Below the pieces are notes generated by a model. It saw nothing but the letters and a program-made list of their open reading frames with translations. It made no database searches and was not told the origin of the DNA. From assembly GCF_018332655.1 (NCBI RefSeq), contig NZ_BOQL01000037.1, positions 54,255 to 118,254 on the forward strand: a stretch of DNA of 64,000 bases, in the 5' to 3' direction. The DNA comes from Actinoplanes auranticolor. Lineage in GTDB: Bacteria; Actinomycetota; Actinomycetes; Mycobacteriales; Micromonosporaceae. Below, in pieces: positions 40,943 to 49,083 of the stretch (the first letter of the stretch is position 1; the number at the start of each line of letters is the position of its first letter). The translations under genes and the position numbers were made by a program.

Positions 40943-41122
40943 GAACCTGCTCCTGTGATGAGGGAAGGGCACTCGAGCGCGCTGCGTGGTTGCCGCTCGC
41001 GGGCCGCCGATTCGCCAATCCTGCGGGTCCCGGCCGTCGCCGTCTTGTCCCGGCCGGCCAGACATCGTGTACGTCCGTGCCTACGGGCCTCAACGCTCAC
41101 CGGCGCCGCGGCCGGGCGCTCG

Positions 41123-41128
41123 TACCCT
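41123..41128 (+). promoter_or_regulatory. -10 hexamer of leaderless promoter for the AraC gene
   Basis: TACCCT six bases before the GTG at 41135. Confidence 0.5.
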
Positions 41129-41134
41129 GTTGCG

Positions 41135-42112
41135 GTGGACAGCGCTGTTGGTACGTCTCCTTGGCGGGTGGGCGGGGGTTCGCCACCCGTCGTCGACATC
41201 GCCGTGCCCTGTGCCGACGAGAGCCGGAATCACGTGCTGCTCGCCGAGTGGCGACGCCAGGGGGGTGAGTCGTTGCCCATGCCCCGCCTGACGCTGCCGC
41301 GGTACGAGGAAGGGGCGTACCGAGTCCGTATCCGGGCCCAGAGCATGCTGGATATCCCGATCGAGGATCAGTACAGCGACGCGGTCGCCGGGGCTACCGG
41401 CGGTCCGGGCGGGCACCACGGGGACCGGATCGTCACGCACGTCACGCTCAGCGGCGAGTGGAAATTCGCCTCACGCAACCAGCAGGCCAGGGTGGGAGCC
41501 GGGACGATGGGTGTCTACCGGAACCAAGTGTCCTGGGACTTCGAGGTCGCACGCGGTACGCGCGCCATCGCCGTGGGTCTGCCGGCGAACGCGCTCCGCT
41601 TCCCGTCCAACACTCTGGCCGTCACCGCCGAGCAGGCGTCTCCCGCCGCCCGGCTGTTGCTCTCCCAGCTCCGTCTCTTCGCGGAGGTGTCGGACGAACT
41701 GGGAACCGCAGCCGCCACGACGGCGCGTGACGCGACGGTCGAGCTGTTCCAAGGACTGCTGGACGACCAGGTCATTGACGATGACCACGTCGCGCCGGCG
41801 CTGTGGCGAGCGGCAGCGGGGTACATCGAGGACCGGCTGCTCGACGATCCCGACCTGAGTCCCCGAGTTGTCGCGGAGGCACTCCACGTGTCCGTCCGCA
41901 CGCTCTACCGCGTGTTCGCCCAGCAGTCCTCGTCTTCGATCATGGCGTACGTCCGAGAACGACGCCTGGACCGGGCCCGGGCGGAACTCGTCTCCACGCG
42001 CTTGACCGTGTCGGAACTGGCTGCTCGGTGGCACTTCGCCGACGGCAGCCACTTCGTCAAGGCGTACAAGAGGTATTTCGGCGAGACTCCGACCGCCAGC
42101 CGGCGGCGCTGA
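41135..42112 (+). CDS. AraC-family regulator with AraC-binding-like domain
   Basis: A 325-aa regulator. The N-terminal half is an AraC-binding-like beta domain (PF14525 type): YRVRIRAQSMLDIPIED, IVTHVTLSGEWKFASRNQ, VSWDFEVARGTRAIAVGLP. The C-terminal double HTH has SPRVVAEALHVSVRTLYRVF and TVSELAARWHFADGSHFVKA, ending in FGETPTASRRR. GTG 41135 fits a leaderless promoter. It lies divergently to the monooxygenase gene 192 bp away and probably activates it with an aromatic or related ligand. Confidence 0.85.
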   Translation: MDSAVGTSPWRVGGGSPPVVDIAVPCADESRNHVLLAEWRRQGGESLPMPRLTLPRYEEGAYRVRIRAQSMLDIPIEDQYSDAVAGATGGPGGHHGDRIVTHVTLSGEWKFASRNQQARVGAGTMGVYRNQVSWDFEVARGTRAIAVGLPANALRFPSNTLAVTAEQASPAARLLLSQLRLFAEVSDELGTAAATTARDATVELFQGLLDDQVIDDDHVAPALWRAAAGYIEDRLLDDPDLSPRVVAEALHVSVRTLYRVFAQQSSSSIMAYVRERRLDRARAELVSTRLTVSELAARWHFADGSHFVKAYKRYFGETPTASRRR

Positions 42113-42114
42113 CG

Positions 42115-42720
42115 AGGCCGGCCGGCCCGCTTCCGCCATGGCCGCGGCGAGGCGGGCGAGCTCGGCCGGGTGAGCCAGGTGGGAAAAATGACTCCCGGAC
42201 AGGACGGTGACAGCGGCCTTCGGCGCCAGGGAAGCCAGCCAGTTCCGGTACGAGGCGGGTGGCTCTTCGGAGGTCACCCAGTGGTAAGCGACGCCCCGGT
42301 CGCTGATCGCGCGGAGATCGGCCTCGCGGGCGGCGCGGATCTCGTCATCGGTGCCATGCAGGATCTCGTCCCAGTAGCCGAGCAGCAGCTCGGGTCGCGG
42401 GTCCGTGGCGGTCTCCACGATGGCGCGGGCCTCGGGAGGCAGGTCGGCGATGCCCATGCCGGCCAGGAACCGGTCCCAGACCGTACGCCAGTCGGGGCGA
42501 GCGCAAGGTGGGCTCGGCGGCGCGGACGGCGGCGCCGAGCGGGCCGAGCAGCAACGGCTGGTCCAGGTTCAGCACGCCGCGAACGGGGTAGCGGGCCGCG
42601 TAGGCCGTGGCGATCACCGCGGCCACCGAATGGCCCACCAGAACCGGCGTGGTGTCAGCCGGCACCTGGTCGTGCACCGCTTCGGCGATGTCGGCCAGCC
42701 GGTATCGCGGGCGAAGTGGC
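42115..42720 (-). pseudogene. Alpha/beta hydrolase remnant
   Basis: Two parts of an alpha/beta-hydrolase read in different frames. The upstream part (about 42720-42497) has LADIAEAVHDQVPADTTPVL and the nucleophile elbow VLVGHSVAAVIAT, with Ser in GHSVA. The downstream part (about 42500-42115) has PDWRTVWDRFLAGMGIADLP and the C-terminal SGSHFSHLAHPAELARLAAA with the catalytic His. One extra base in the C run at 42494-42497 would account for the shift. The first strands and the normal stop codon are missing, so the gene is broken at both ends as well. Confidence 0.72.
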
Positions 42721-42769
42721 GGCGTTGTGCGCCTCACAGCCGCCAGCGCCCCGGACCACCGGGCATCGG

Positions 42770-42873
42770 GCGGTCTTCCCCGAGCCCGCCGGGCCGACGA
42801 TCGCCAGGACGCCGCCGCGGTGGGCCAGGCGCTCCAGCGCGGCCAACTCGCGTCGCCGCCCGATCAGTGCCAC
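42770..42873 (-). pseudogene. N-terminal fragment of a LuxR/AAA (MalT-like) regulator
   Basis: GTG 42871-42873 starts VALIGRRRELAALERLAHRG and reaches the P-loop AIVGPAGSGKT, the standard start of large AAA-type LuxR regulators. After about 35 codons the frame runs into unrelated sequence and joins the hydrolase remnant. The rest of the about 900-aa protein is absent. Confidence 0.65.
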
Positions 42874-42938
42874 GGATCAGAGGCTGGGCGCCTGTGCCGC
42901 CCGACCGTCACCGACCCGGCAACGCGTGGTCGGGCCGG

Positions 42939-44330
42939 TCAGTTCGGGAACGACTTGGGGTCGACGTCGCTGGTCGAGGCGTTGCCGCCGATCACCGGGG
43001 TCAGCGTGATCGTCCAGATCGAGGCCGAGAACGACGTCGTGCTGAACTTGAACGTGTCGTCGAACTTGCTGAACGAGCAGTCCCGGGTGAAGCCCTTGCG
43101 GCCCTTGTCCCAGTCCTCACCCGAGGCCGTGTAGACGCGGTACGTGCCGTCGCGCACGCCCTTGGCGGTGAAGGTGCCGCCGCCGCGTACGTACACCGTC
43201 AGGACCGGCTTCTTCTTGCCCTTGACCGGGACCAGGCTGACCGTGGTGTCGTCCGCGCCGTTCTTGATCTTCAGGTGGCCGGAGCCGCCGGTGCTCGACC
43301 GGGTGATGAACGTGCCGTTTTTGAGCCGGCGCTTGGTCTCCTTGGGTGCCGCCGGAAGCCACGTGCCGAACTTGTACTTGGGGTCGGCGGCGGCGAGCTT
43401 CCTGGCGTCCTCGCGGATGCCGTCGGCCCAGCCGGACTGCAGCACCGACGCCCACGGCGAGGCGGCCGGGCATTCCTGCTTGGCCGAGGCGGACTCGTCG
43501 ACCATGTCGCCGAGGCTCTCCAGCTCGAGGGTGAGCTGGCCGTGCGCGGACGCCGCGCCGGCGGGCGGCCGGGTGGCCCGCAGCTTGTCGGCCTCGGCGC
43601 GGATCGTGGTCGCGGCCGCGGGCGCCGCCTTGGCGAAGGCGGCGCTGTCGGCGGTGTTGAGCTTGCGGAAGCTCGTCCCGATCGCCGCGTCGGAGGCCGC
43701 CAGCACCTGGCCGTACTCCTCCGGGGTGAGCGGGGTGGCGGCCGTGGGACCGGCGCTGCCGGCGGTCGCGGCGACGCCGTTGCGGTTTCCGGCCTGCGGG
43801 CTGTCATCGTCGCCGCTGAACACCCGGACGATCCCGCAGCAGCCGAGGGCGAGCAGCACGACGAGGCTGCCGCCGATCACGGCGTTGCGCTTGTTGTTAC
43901 GCGGCGCGGCCTGCGGCGGCCCGGCGAACGCCTGCGGCTGGCCGGGGAACGGCTGACCCGGGAACGGCTGGCCGGGGAAACCCTGGCCGGGGTGGGCCTG
44001 GCCGGGATGCGGCTGGCCCGGATGGGGCTGGCCGGGGAACGGCGGCTGACCCGGGTAGGGCTGACCGGGCGGCGGGTAGCCCGGCCCGGACGCCGGAGCA
44101 CCCGGGTAGGGCTGCGGCGGGGGGAACGGCGACGACACCCGGATGGTCACGGCGACGTTGCCGGCGGTCGGGCTCTGCACCCAGACCACCGCCCCGTCGA
44201 CGGTGCCGGGCGGCACCACCACGTTGAGCGGGCCGTGCGTCGGCGACCAGACGGTCCTGCTCGTCCCGGCGGCTGCCTCCGCCTGCGGGACCTCGACCAC
44301 TGCGCTGCTGTACCCCGGATCCCCCGTCAT
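42939..44330 (-). CDS. Proline-rich membrane-anchored protein
   Basis: A 463-aa protein. The N-terminal about 60 aa is a small beta domain, followed by about 70 aa of Pro/Gly-rich repeats (FPGQP/HPGQP pentads), a membrane helix (NAVIGGSLVVLLALGCCGI, about 148-166) and a large extracellular domain with YKFGTWLPAAPKETKRRLKN and several beta-rich runs (GTFTAKGVRDGTYRVYTASG). The type II topology and linker are like sensor or cell-wall proteins; no enzyme motif was seen. CATACT lies seven bases before the ATG. Confidence 0.78.
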   Translation of the reverse strand: MTGDPGYSSAVVEVPQAEAAAGTSRTVWSPTHGPLNVVVPPGTVDGAVVWVQSPTAGNVAVTIRVSSPFPPPQPYPGAPASGPGYPPPGQPYPGQPPFPGQPHPGQPHPGQAHPGQGFPGQPFPGQPFPGQPQAFAGPPQAAPRNNKRNAVIGGSLVVLLALGCCGIVRVFSGDDDSPQAGNRNGVAATAGSAGPTAATPLTPEEYGQVLAASDAAIGTSFRKLNTADSAAFAKAAPAAATTIRAEADKLRATRPPAGAASAHGQLTLELESLGDMVDESASAKQECPAASPWASVLQSGWADGIREDARKLAAADPKYKFGTWLPAAPKETKRRLKNGTFITRSSTGGSGHLKIKNGADDTTVSLVPVKGKKKPVLTVYVRGGGTFTAKGVRDGTYRVYTASGEDWDKGRKGFTRDCSFSKFDDTFKFSTTSFSASIWTITLTPVIGGNASTSDVDPKSFPN

Positions 44331-44409
44331 GGCGACGAGTATGGGCCAGGCGCGCCAACCGGCGCTGCCCCATATCCGTCAGCTGCGGCAACGGTTCGGT
44401 ATCGGCAGC

Positions 44410-44538
44410 TCAGGACATCAGCAGCATCGCACCCACGCCGCAGAGCACCAGCAGGAGCATCGCGATGAGCAGTCCACGCTCCGAGGCGGCAGCGGCGTCG
44501 GCCGGGGTGGCGGTCGAGGTCAGGGGCTCAGTGGTCAT
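44410..44538 (-). CDS. 42-aa single-pass membrane peptide
   Basis: A 42-aa frame, MTTEPLTSTATPADAAAASE, followed by RGLLIAMLLLVLCGVGAMLL and a MS end: a polar N-terminus and one membrane helix of about 20 residues. GGGAAA lies seven bases before the ATG. It sits between the proline-rich protein and the phospholipase D gene. It is too short for a family call but looks like a real small protein. Confidence 0.5.
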   Translation of the reverse strand: MTTEPLTSTATPADAAAASERGLLIAMLLLVLCGVGAMLLMS

Positions 44539-44600
44539 GGAGTGTTTCCCATCTCACGGGGGGACGCGTGCTAAAGCGTGCGTTCGGCCGTCCGGGGGCC

Positions 44601-44606
44601 TACGGT
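44601..44606 (+). promoter_or_regulatory. -10 hexamer upstream of the PLD gene
   Basis: TACGGT about 33 bp before the GTG start, leaving room for a short leader with the GGAAGGG ribosome-binding site. Confidence 0.35.
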
Positions 44607-44638
44607 GAGGGCGTCGTCGACCTCGGAAGGGCTGCCCC

Positions 44639-46216
44639 GTGCCACTGGAGGACTGGTTCCTGACCGCGGACGAGCGTGGCAACCCGGACTCACAGATACC
44701 CACCTGGACCACGGGAAACACCGCCGAACCGCTTGTTCACGGAAGAACGTATTTCGACCGGTTGGTGAACGAGGTGGAAGCGCTGCGTGAAGGCGACCAC
44801 CTGTTCTTCACCGACTGGCGGGGCGACCCGGACGAGCGGATGCGCGACGACGGGCCGACCATCGCCGAGCTGTTCGCGGCGGCCGCCAAGCGGGGTGTGG
44901 TGGTCAAGGGCCTGCTCTGGCGCTCGCACATCGACAAGCTGGCGTACAGCGAAGAGGAGAACCGCAGCCTCGGTGACGACATCGCCGCCGCGGGCGGTGA
45001 GGTGCTGCTCGACCAGCGGGTACGCCGCGGCGGCTCGCACCACCAGAAGCTGGTGATCATCCGGCACCCGGACGAGCCGGAGAAGGACATCGCGTTCGCC
45101 GGTGGCATCGACCTGTGCCACAGCCGCCGCGACGACGCGGACCACCACGGTGACCCGCAGCCGATCGCGATGGCCACCGCGTACGGCAAGAACCCGCCCT
45201 GGCACGACGTGCAGCTCGCCCTGCGCGGCCCGGTGGTCGGCGCCCTGGATCTGACCTTCCGCGAGCGCTGGACCGACAAGGTGCCGCTGGACCAGCACGG
45301 CCCGATCTCCACGATCGAGGACAAGCTGCGCGGCGCCGACCTGCACGCCGACGAGCTCCCGCCGCAGCCGCCGGACCCGCCGGAGTGCGGTCCGCACGAC
45401 ATCCAGGTCCTGCGCACCTATCCGGCGATGCGCCCGCCGTACGGTTTCGCCCGGCTGGGTGAGCAGAGCATCGCCCGCGGCTACACGAAAGCCATCAAAC
45501 GGGCCCGCCGGCTGATCTACCTGGAGGACCAGTACCTGTGGTCCAAGGAGGTCGCCCAGCTGTTCGCGGACGCGCTCAACGACAACGAGGACCTGCATCT
45601 GGTCGCGGTCGTGCCCCGGCACCCGGACGTGGACGGGCGCTTCGCCCTGCCGCCCAACCAGGTCGGCCGCGAGGAGGCCATCGAGCTGTGCCGCAAGGCG
45701 GCGCCGGAGCGGGTGCACGTCTTCGACGTGGAGAACCACGCGGGTACGCCGGTCTACGTGCACGCCAAGGTGTGCGTGGTGGACGACGTCTGGGCCAGCA
45801 CCGGCAGCGACAACTTCAACCGTCGTTCCTGGACCCACGACAGTGAGCTCTCGTGTGCCGTGCTGGACGACACCCGGGACGAGCGGGTGCCGCTGGATCC
45901 GGCCGGTCAGGGTGAGGGCGCCCGCCGGTACGCGCGTGACCTGCGGCTCGAGCTGATGCGCGAGCACCTGGACCGCGACGACGAAGACGGCCTGATCGAC
46001 CCGGACGACGCGGTGCGCACGATCAGCGCCGCCGCCGACGCGCTGCGTGACTGGCATGCCGGCGGTGAGCGGGGCCCCCGTCCGCCGGGCCGGCTGGTGC
46101 CCCACGAGACCGAGCGCCTGCCGTGGTGGCAGCGGATCTGGGCGGTCCCGGCGTACCGGCTCATCTATGACCCGGACGGACGGCCGTGGCGGGCCCGCCG
46201 GACCGGCACCTGGTAG
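44639..46216 (+). CDS. Phospholipase D-like protein
   Basis: A 525-aa two-domain PLD-type phosphodiesterase or phosphatidyltransferase. The second catalytic motif is canonical: VHAKVCVVDDVWASTGSDNF (His-x-Lys-x4-Asp, then Ser/Asn). The first is irregular: HHQKLVIIRHPDEPEKD has His-x-Lys but a longer gap to the next Asp, caused by a short insertion. An AFAGGIDL follows as in other members. No signal peptide is seen, so it is probably cytoplasmic. GGAAGGG precedes GTG 44639. It likely acts on membrane lipid or nucleic acid phosphodiesters. Confidence 0.87.
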   Translation: MPLEDWFLTADERGNPDSQIPTWTTGNTAEPLVHGRTYFDRLVNEVEALREGDHLFFTDWRGDPDERMRDDGPTIAELFAAAAKRGVVVKGLLWRSHIDKLAYSEEENRSLGDDIAAAGGEVLLDQRVRRGGSHHQKLVIIRHPDEPEKDIAFAGGIDLCHSRRDDADHHGDPQPIAMATAYGKNPPWHDVQLALRGPVVGALDLTFRERWTDKVPLDQHGPISTIEDKLRGADLHADELPPQPPDPPECGPHDIQVLRTYPAMRPPYGFARLGEQSIARGYTKAIKRARRLIYLEDQYLWSKEVAQLFADALNDNEDLHLVAVVPRHPDVDGRFALPPNQVGREEAIELCRKAAPERVHVFDVENHAGTPVYVHAKVCVVDDVWASTGSDNFNRRSWTHDSELSCAVLDDTRDERVPLDPAGQGEGARRYARDLRLELMREHLDRDDEDGLIDPDDAVRTISAAADALRDWHAGGERGPRPPGRLVPHETERLPWWQRIWAVPAYRLIYDPDGRPWRARRTGTW

Positions 46217-46274
46217 TGCCAGGCATACCCCGGGTGTAGCCGTGGACGGCTGGGAGGGACCGCTCCGCACTCAT

Positions 46275-46294
46275 TACCGTGACGCTGTGTCAAC
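46275..46294 (+). promoter_or_regulatory. Leaderless promoter and TGACGCT-N2-GTCAAC motif at the kinase start
   Basis: TACCGT (46275-46280) is six bases before the GTG at 46287. The 15-mer TGACGCTGTGTCAAC (46280-46294) overlaps the start codon. The same motif with two changes precedes the ABC ATPase gene of this module (48255-48269). Confidence 0.5.
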
Positions 46295-47594
46295 AAACGA
46301 AGCTCCCTGGCAAGCCCTCCGCAACCGTCACTACCTGCTCTCGGCGGGTCCGTGGCGGGCCATCCTCTACGGACTGACCACCCTGCCGCTCGCCGGCGTC
46401 GTCGGCGTCGGGCTGGTCACCCTCATCCTGCCCTGGCTGGCCGCCGGCCTGCGGTTCAACGACGGCCGGGTGATCGACGGCCCGCTGCTGTTCGTGATGG
46501 TCACCGCCCTGGCGATGTTCGCCGGGCTGGGTCCGCTCGTCGCGATCCCGCTGGCCGCCGTCGAACGCGGCCGGCTGGCCCTGATCGACCAGCGGCCCGT
46601 GCAGTCGGCGCACCGGCCGCTGCGCACCGATCCGATCACCTGGCTGCGGGTGCGCTACACCGAGGCGGCCACCTGGCGGGAGGTCCTCTACGGCGCCTTC
46701 CTGGGCCTGGTCGTCCCGGTCGTCTACGCCGTGTACGGCATCCTCGCGCTGATCGACTTCGGCTTCCTGGTGAGCCCGCTGCTCGCCGCGTCCGGCACGG
46801 ACAGCTGGCAGTTCGGTGCCTTCACGGTCAGCACCCTCGGGCAGGCGGTCCCGCTCGCCATCGTCGGCGTACTGCTCATCCCCGTCCTGCTCTATCTGCT
46901 CGGCCTGATCGCCACCGGCCAGGCCGCCACGGCGCGGGCGCTGCTCGGCGACCGGGACGGGACCGCGCTGCGGGCGGTGGCGCAGTCGCGGGCCCGGCTG
47001 GCGGACGCGTTCGAGGCGGAGCGCCGGCGCATCGAGCGCGACCTGCACGACGGCGCCCAGCACCGGCTCACGAGCCTGACTCTGCAGCTGGGCATGGCCC
47101 GGCTGGACGTGCCCGCGGACTCCCCGGCCGCGGCCCCGCTGGCCCAGGCGCACGACGAGGCCAAGGAGCTCATGGTGGTGCTGCGCGAGCTGATCCACGA
47201 CATCCGGCCGCAGTCGCTGGCCGACCTGGGCCTGCCCGCGGCCCTGCGCGAGCTGACGGTCCGCTCCCCGCTGCCGGTGACGGTGACGGTCGCGGAGGGT
47301 CTGCAGCGCCCGGCCCCGCACCTGGAGAGCACTGCCTACTTCGCGGCCTCGGAAGCGCTGGCCAACGTGGTGAAGCACGCCGCGGCGAGCCGCGCCGACC
47401 TGCTGCTCGCCCAGGCCGGGGACATGCTGGTCCTGGAGGTACGCGACGACGGGCGCGGCGGCGCGGACCCGGCGCACGGCACCGGGCTGACCGGGCTCGC
47501 CGACCGGGTGGCGGCCGTCGGTGGCCGGCTGCTGCTGGCCAGTCCGGCCGGTGGCCCTACCCTGATCCGGGTGGAGCTTCCGTGGCAGAGCTGA
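46287..47594 (+). CDS. Sensor histidine kinase with HisKA_3 domain
   Basis: A 435-aa membrane kinase. The N-terminal half has about five hydrophobic segments with an aromatic/Pro-rich core (the DUF-like sensor domain of actinobacterial exporter kinases). The phospho-accepting His is about residue 254 in RIERDLHDGAQHRLTSL. HATPase_c has AASEALANVVKHA, LEVRDDGRGGADP and GLTGLADRV. GTG 46287 follows TACCGT by six bases with no Shine-Dalgarno. It overlaps the regulator gene by 13 bp. Confidence 0.92.
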   Translation: MSTNEAPWQALRNRHYLLSAGPWRAILYGLTTLPLAGVVGVGLVTLILPWLAAGLRFNDGRVIDGPLLFVMVTALAMFAGLGPLVAIPLAAVERGRLALIDQRPVQSAHRPLRTDPITWLRVRYTEAATWREVLYGAFLGLVVPVVYAVYGILALIDFGFLVSPLLAASGTDSWQFGAFTVSTLGQAVPLAIVGVLLIPVLLYLLGLIATGQAATARALLGDRDGTALRAVAQSRARLADAFEAERRRIERDLHDGAQHRLTSLTLQLGMARLDVPADSPAAAPLAQAHDEAKELMVVLRELIHDIRPQSLADLGLPAALRELTVRSPLPVTVTVAEGLQRPAPHLESTAYFAASEALANVVKHAAASRADLLLAQAGDMLVLEVRDDGRGGADPAHGTGLTGLADRVAAVGGRLLLASPAGGPTLIRVELPWQS

Positions 47595-48235
47595 TCAGGG
47601 TGGTGCTGGCCGAGGACGGCGTGCTGCTGCGCGAGGGCCTGGTCGGGGTGCTGTCCCGCTTCGGCTGCGCGGTGGTGGCGGCGGTCGGTGACGGTCCCGA
47701 GCTGCTCGCGGCGGTGGCCGAGCACCGGCCGGATCTGGTGATCACCGACATCCGGATGCCGCCGACCTTCACCGACGAGGGGCTCCAGGCGGCGGTCACC
47801 CTGCGCCGGGAGCAGCCGGGCCTCGCGGTTGTGGTGCTGAGCCAGTACGTGCAGGAGGAGTACGCGGCCGCCCTTTTGGACACCGGCGACGGCCGGCGGG
47901 TCGGTTACCTGCTCAAGGACCGGGTCGTCGACGTACAGGAGTTCATGACCTCGCTGCAGACGGTGGTCGGGGGCGGCACGGTGGTCGATCCCGAGGTCGT
48001 GCGCCGGCTGCTGCGCCGGCCCAAGGATCCGCTGGCGGCGCTGTCCCCGCGGGAGCGCGAGGTGCTGGGGCTGGTCGCCGAGGGCCACTCGAACTCGGCC
48101 ATCGCGGCCAAGCTGTTCGTGACCGAGGCGGCCGTCGGCAAGCACGTCGGCAGCATCCTGGCCAAGCTGGACCTGCCGCCGGCCGAGGACACCAACCGCC
48201 GGGTGCTGGCGGTGCTGGCCTATCTGCGGGCCTGA
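47582..48235 (+). CDS. LuxR-type response regulator
   Basis: A 217-aa regulator. The receiver has acidic residues in VVLAEDGVLL, phospho-Asp56 in LVITDIRMPP and the Lys of GYLLKDRV; an unusual DTGDGRR loop precedes it. The LuxR HTH is SPREREVLGLVAEGHSNSAI to TEAAVGKHVGSILAKLDLPP. GGAG precedes the GTG at 47582, inside the kinase 3' end. It probably binds the TGACGCT motifs at 46280 and 48255 to control itself and the exporter. Confidence 0.92.
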   Translation: MAELIRVVLAEDGVLLREGLVGVLSRFGCAVVAAVGDGPELLAAVAEHRPDLVITDIRMPPTFTDEGLQAAVTLRREQPGLAVVVLSQYVQEEYAAALLDTGDGRRVGYLLKDRVVDVQEFMTSLQTVVGGGTVVDPEVVRRLLRRPKDPLAALSPREREVLGLVAEGHSNSAIAAKLFVTEAAVGKHVGSILAKLDLPPAEDTNRRVLAVLAYLRA

Positions 48236-48247
48236 CCGCGATATTGC

Positions 48248-48279
48248 TTGACCCTGACGCTACGTCAACCCTCCATCCT
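48248..48279 (+). promoter_or_regulatory. Probable promoter and TGACGCT-N2-GTCAAC operator for the second exporter
   Basis: TTGACC (48248-48253) is a -35-like hexamer. The 15-mer TGACGCTACGTCAAC (48255-48269) contains a perfect TGACG-CTA-CGTCA dyad. CATCCT (48274-48279) six bases before the ATG at 48286 is a weak -10. No Shine-Dalgarno is seen. Confidence 0.5.
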
Positions 48280-48285
48280 CCTGTC

Positions 48286-49083
48286 ATGAGCACCTCATCA
48301 ACACCCGGGCCGGTCCCGGAACCCCCCATCCACGTGCGAGGGCTGGAGAAGTCGTACAAGGAGCTGCGCGTGCTGCGCGGCGTGGACCTCGACGTGGCGC
48401 GGGGCAGCATCTTCGCGCTGCTCGGCTCGAACGGAGCCGGCAAGACCACGGTGGTCAGGATCCTCTCCACCCTGCTGAAGGCCGACGCGGGCAGCGCGCG
48501 GGTCAACGGTTTCGACGTCGCGACCCAGGGCGCCGACGTCCGCGAGTCGATCAGCCTGACCGGGCAGTTCGCGGCGGTCGACGAGATCCTCACCGGGCGG
48601 GAGAACCTGGTCATGGTCGCCCGGCTGCGGCACTTGAAGAACACGGGCGCGATCGCGGACGACCTGCTGAGCCGGTTCTCGCTGACCGAGGCGGGCGCCC
48701 GGCGGGTGGGGACGTACTCCGGTGGCATGCGCCGCCGGCTGGACATCGCGATGAGCCTCATCGGGGACCCGCCGGTGATCTTCCTCGACGAGCCGACCAC
48801 CGGCCTGGACCCGCAGGCCCGCATCGAGGTGTGGCAGGCCGTCCGCAAGCTCGCCGAGGGCGGCACGACGGTGCTGCTGACCACGCAGTACCTCGACGAG
48901 GCCGAGCAGCTCGCCGACCGGATCGCGATCCTGCACGAGGGCCGGATCATCGTCGACGGCACGCTCGACGAGCTCAAGCGGCTGCTGCCGCCGGCCAAGG
49001 TCGAGTACGTCGAGAAGCAACCCACCCTCGAAGACGTCTTCCTCGCTCTGGTCGGCACCGCCACGAAGGGCGAACAGCGATGA
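48286..49083 (+). CDS. ABC exporter ATP-binding protein (DrrA-like)
   Basis: A 265-aa ATPase. Walker A is GSNGAGKTTVVRILSTLL, the signature YSGGMRRRLDIAMSL, Walker B VIFLDEPTTGLDP, and the H-loop LLTTQYLDEAEQLAD. A short C-terminal tail ends in LEDVFLALVGTATKGEQR, as in daunorubicin-resistance ATPases. It energises the permease encoded immediately downstream with a 4-bp overlap (ATGA). The exported compound is unknown. Confidence 0.92.
   Translation: MSTSSTPGPVPEPPIHVRGLEKSYKELRVLRGVDLDVARGSIFALLGSNGAGKTTVVRILSTLLKADAGSARVNGFDVATQGADVRESISLTGQFAAVDEILTGRENLVMVARLRHLKNTGAIADDLLSRFSLTEAGARRVGTYSGGMRRRLDIAMSLIGDPPVIFLDEPTTGLDPQARIEVWQAVRKLAEGGTTVLLTTQYLDEAEQLADRIAILHEGRIIVDGTLDELKRLLPPAKVEYVEKQPTLEDVFLALVGTATKGEQR

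Noticed and set aside
41471..42457. Minus-strand 328-aa frame as a complete hydrolase
   Set aside because: Its first about 110 residues are a hydrolase C-terminus, then it runs antisense into the AraC gene; the nucleophile half is in another frame. Treated as a remnant.
43921..44101. CCGGGG-type tandem repeats resembling a CRISPR or minisatellite
   Set aside because: They are FPGQP/HPGQP codons of the proline-rich linker in the minus-strand protein.
42939..44330. Possible Ser/Thr-kinase or sensor function for the proline-rich anchored protein
   Set aside because: No kinase, HAMP or catalytic motif was found; only the topology is supported.
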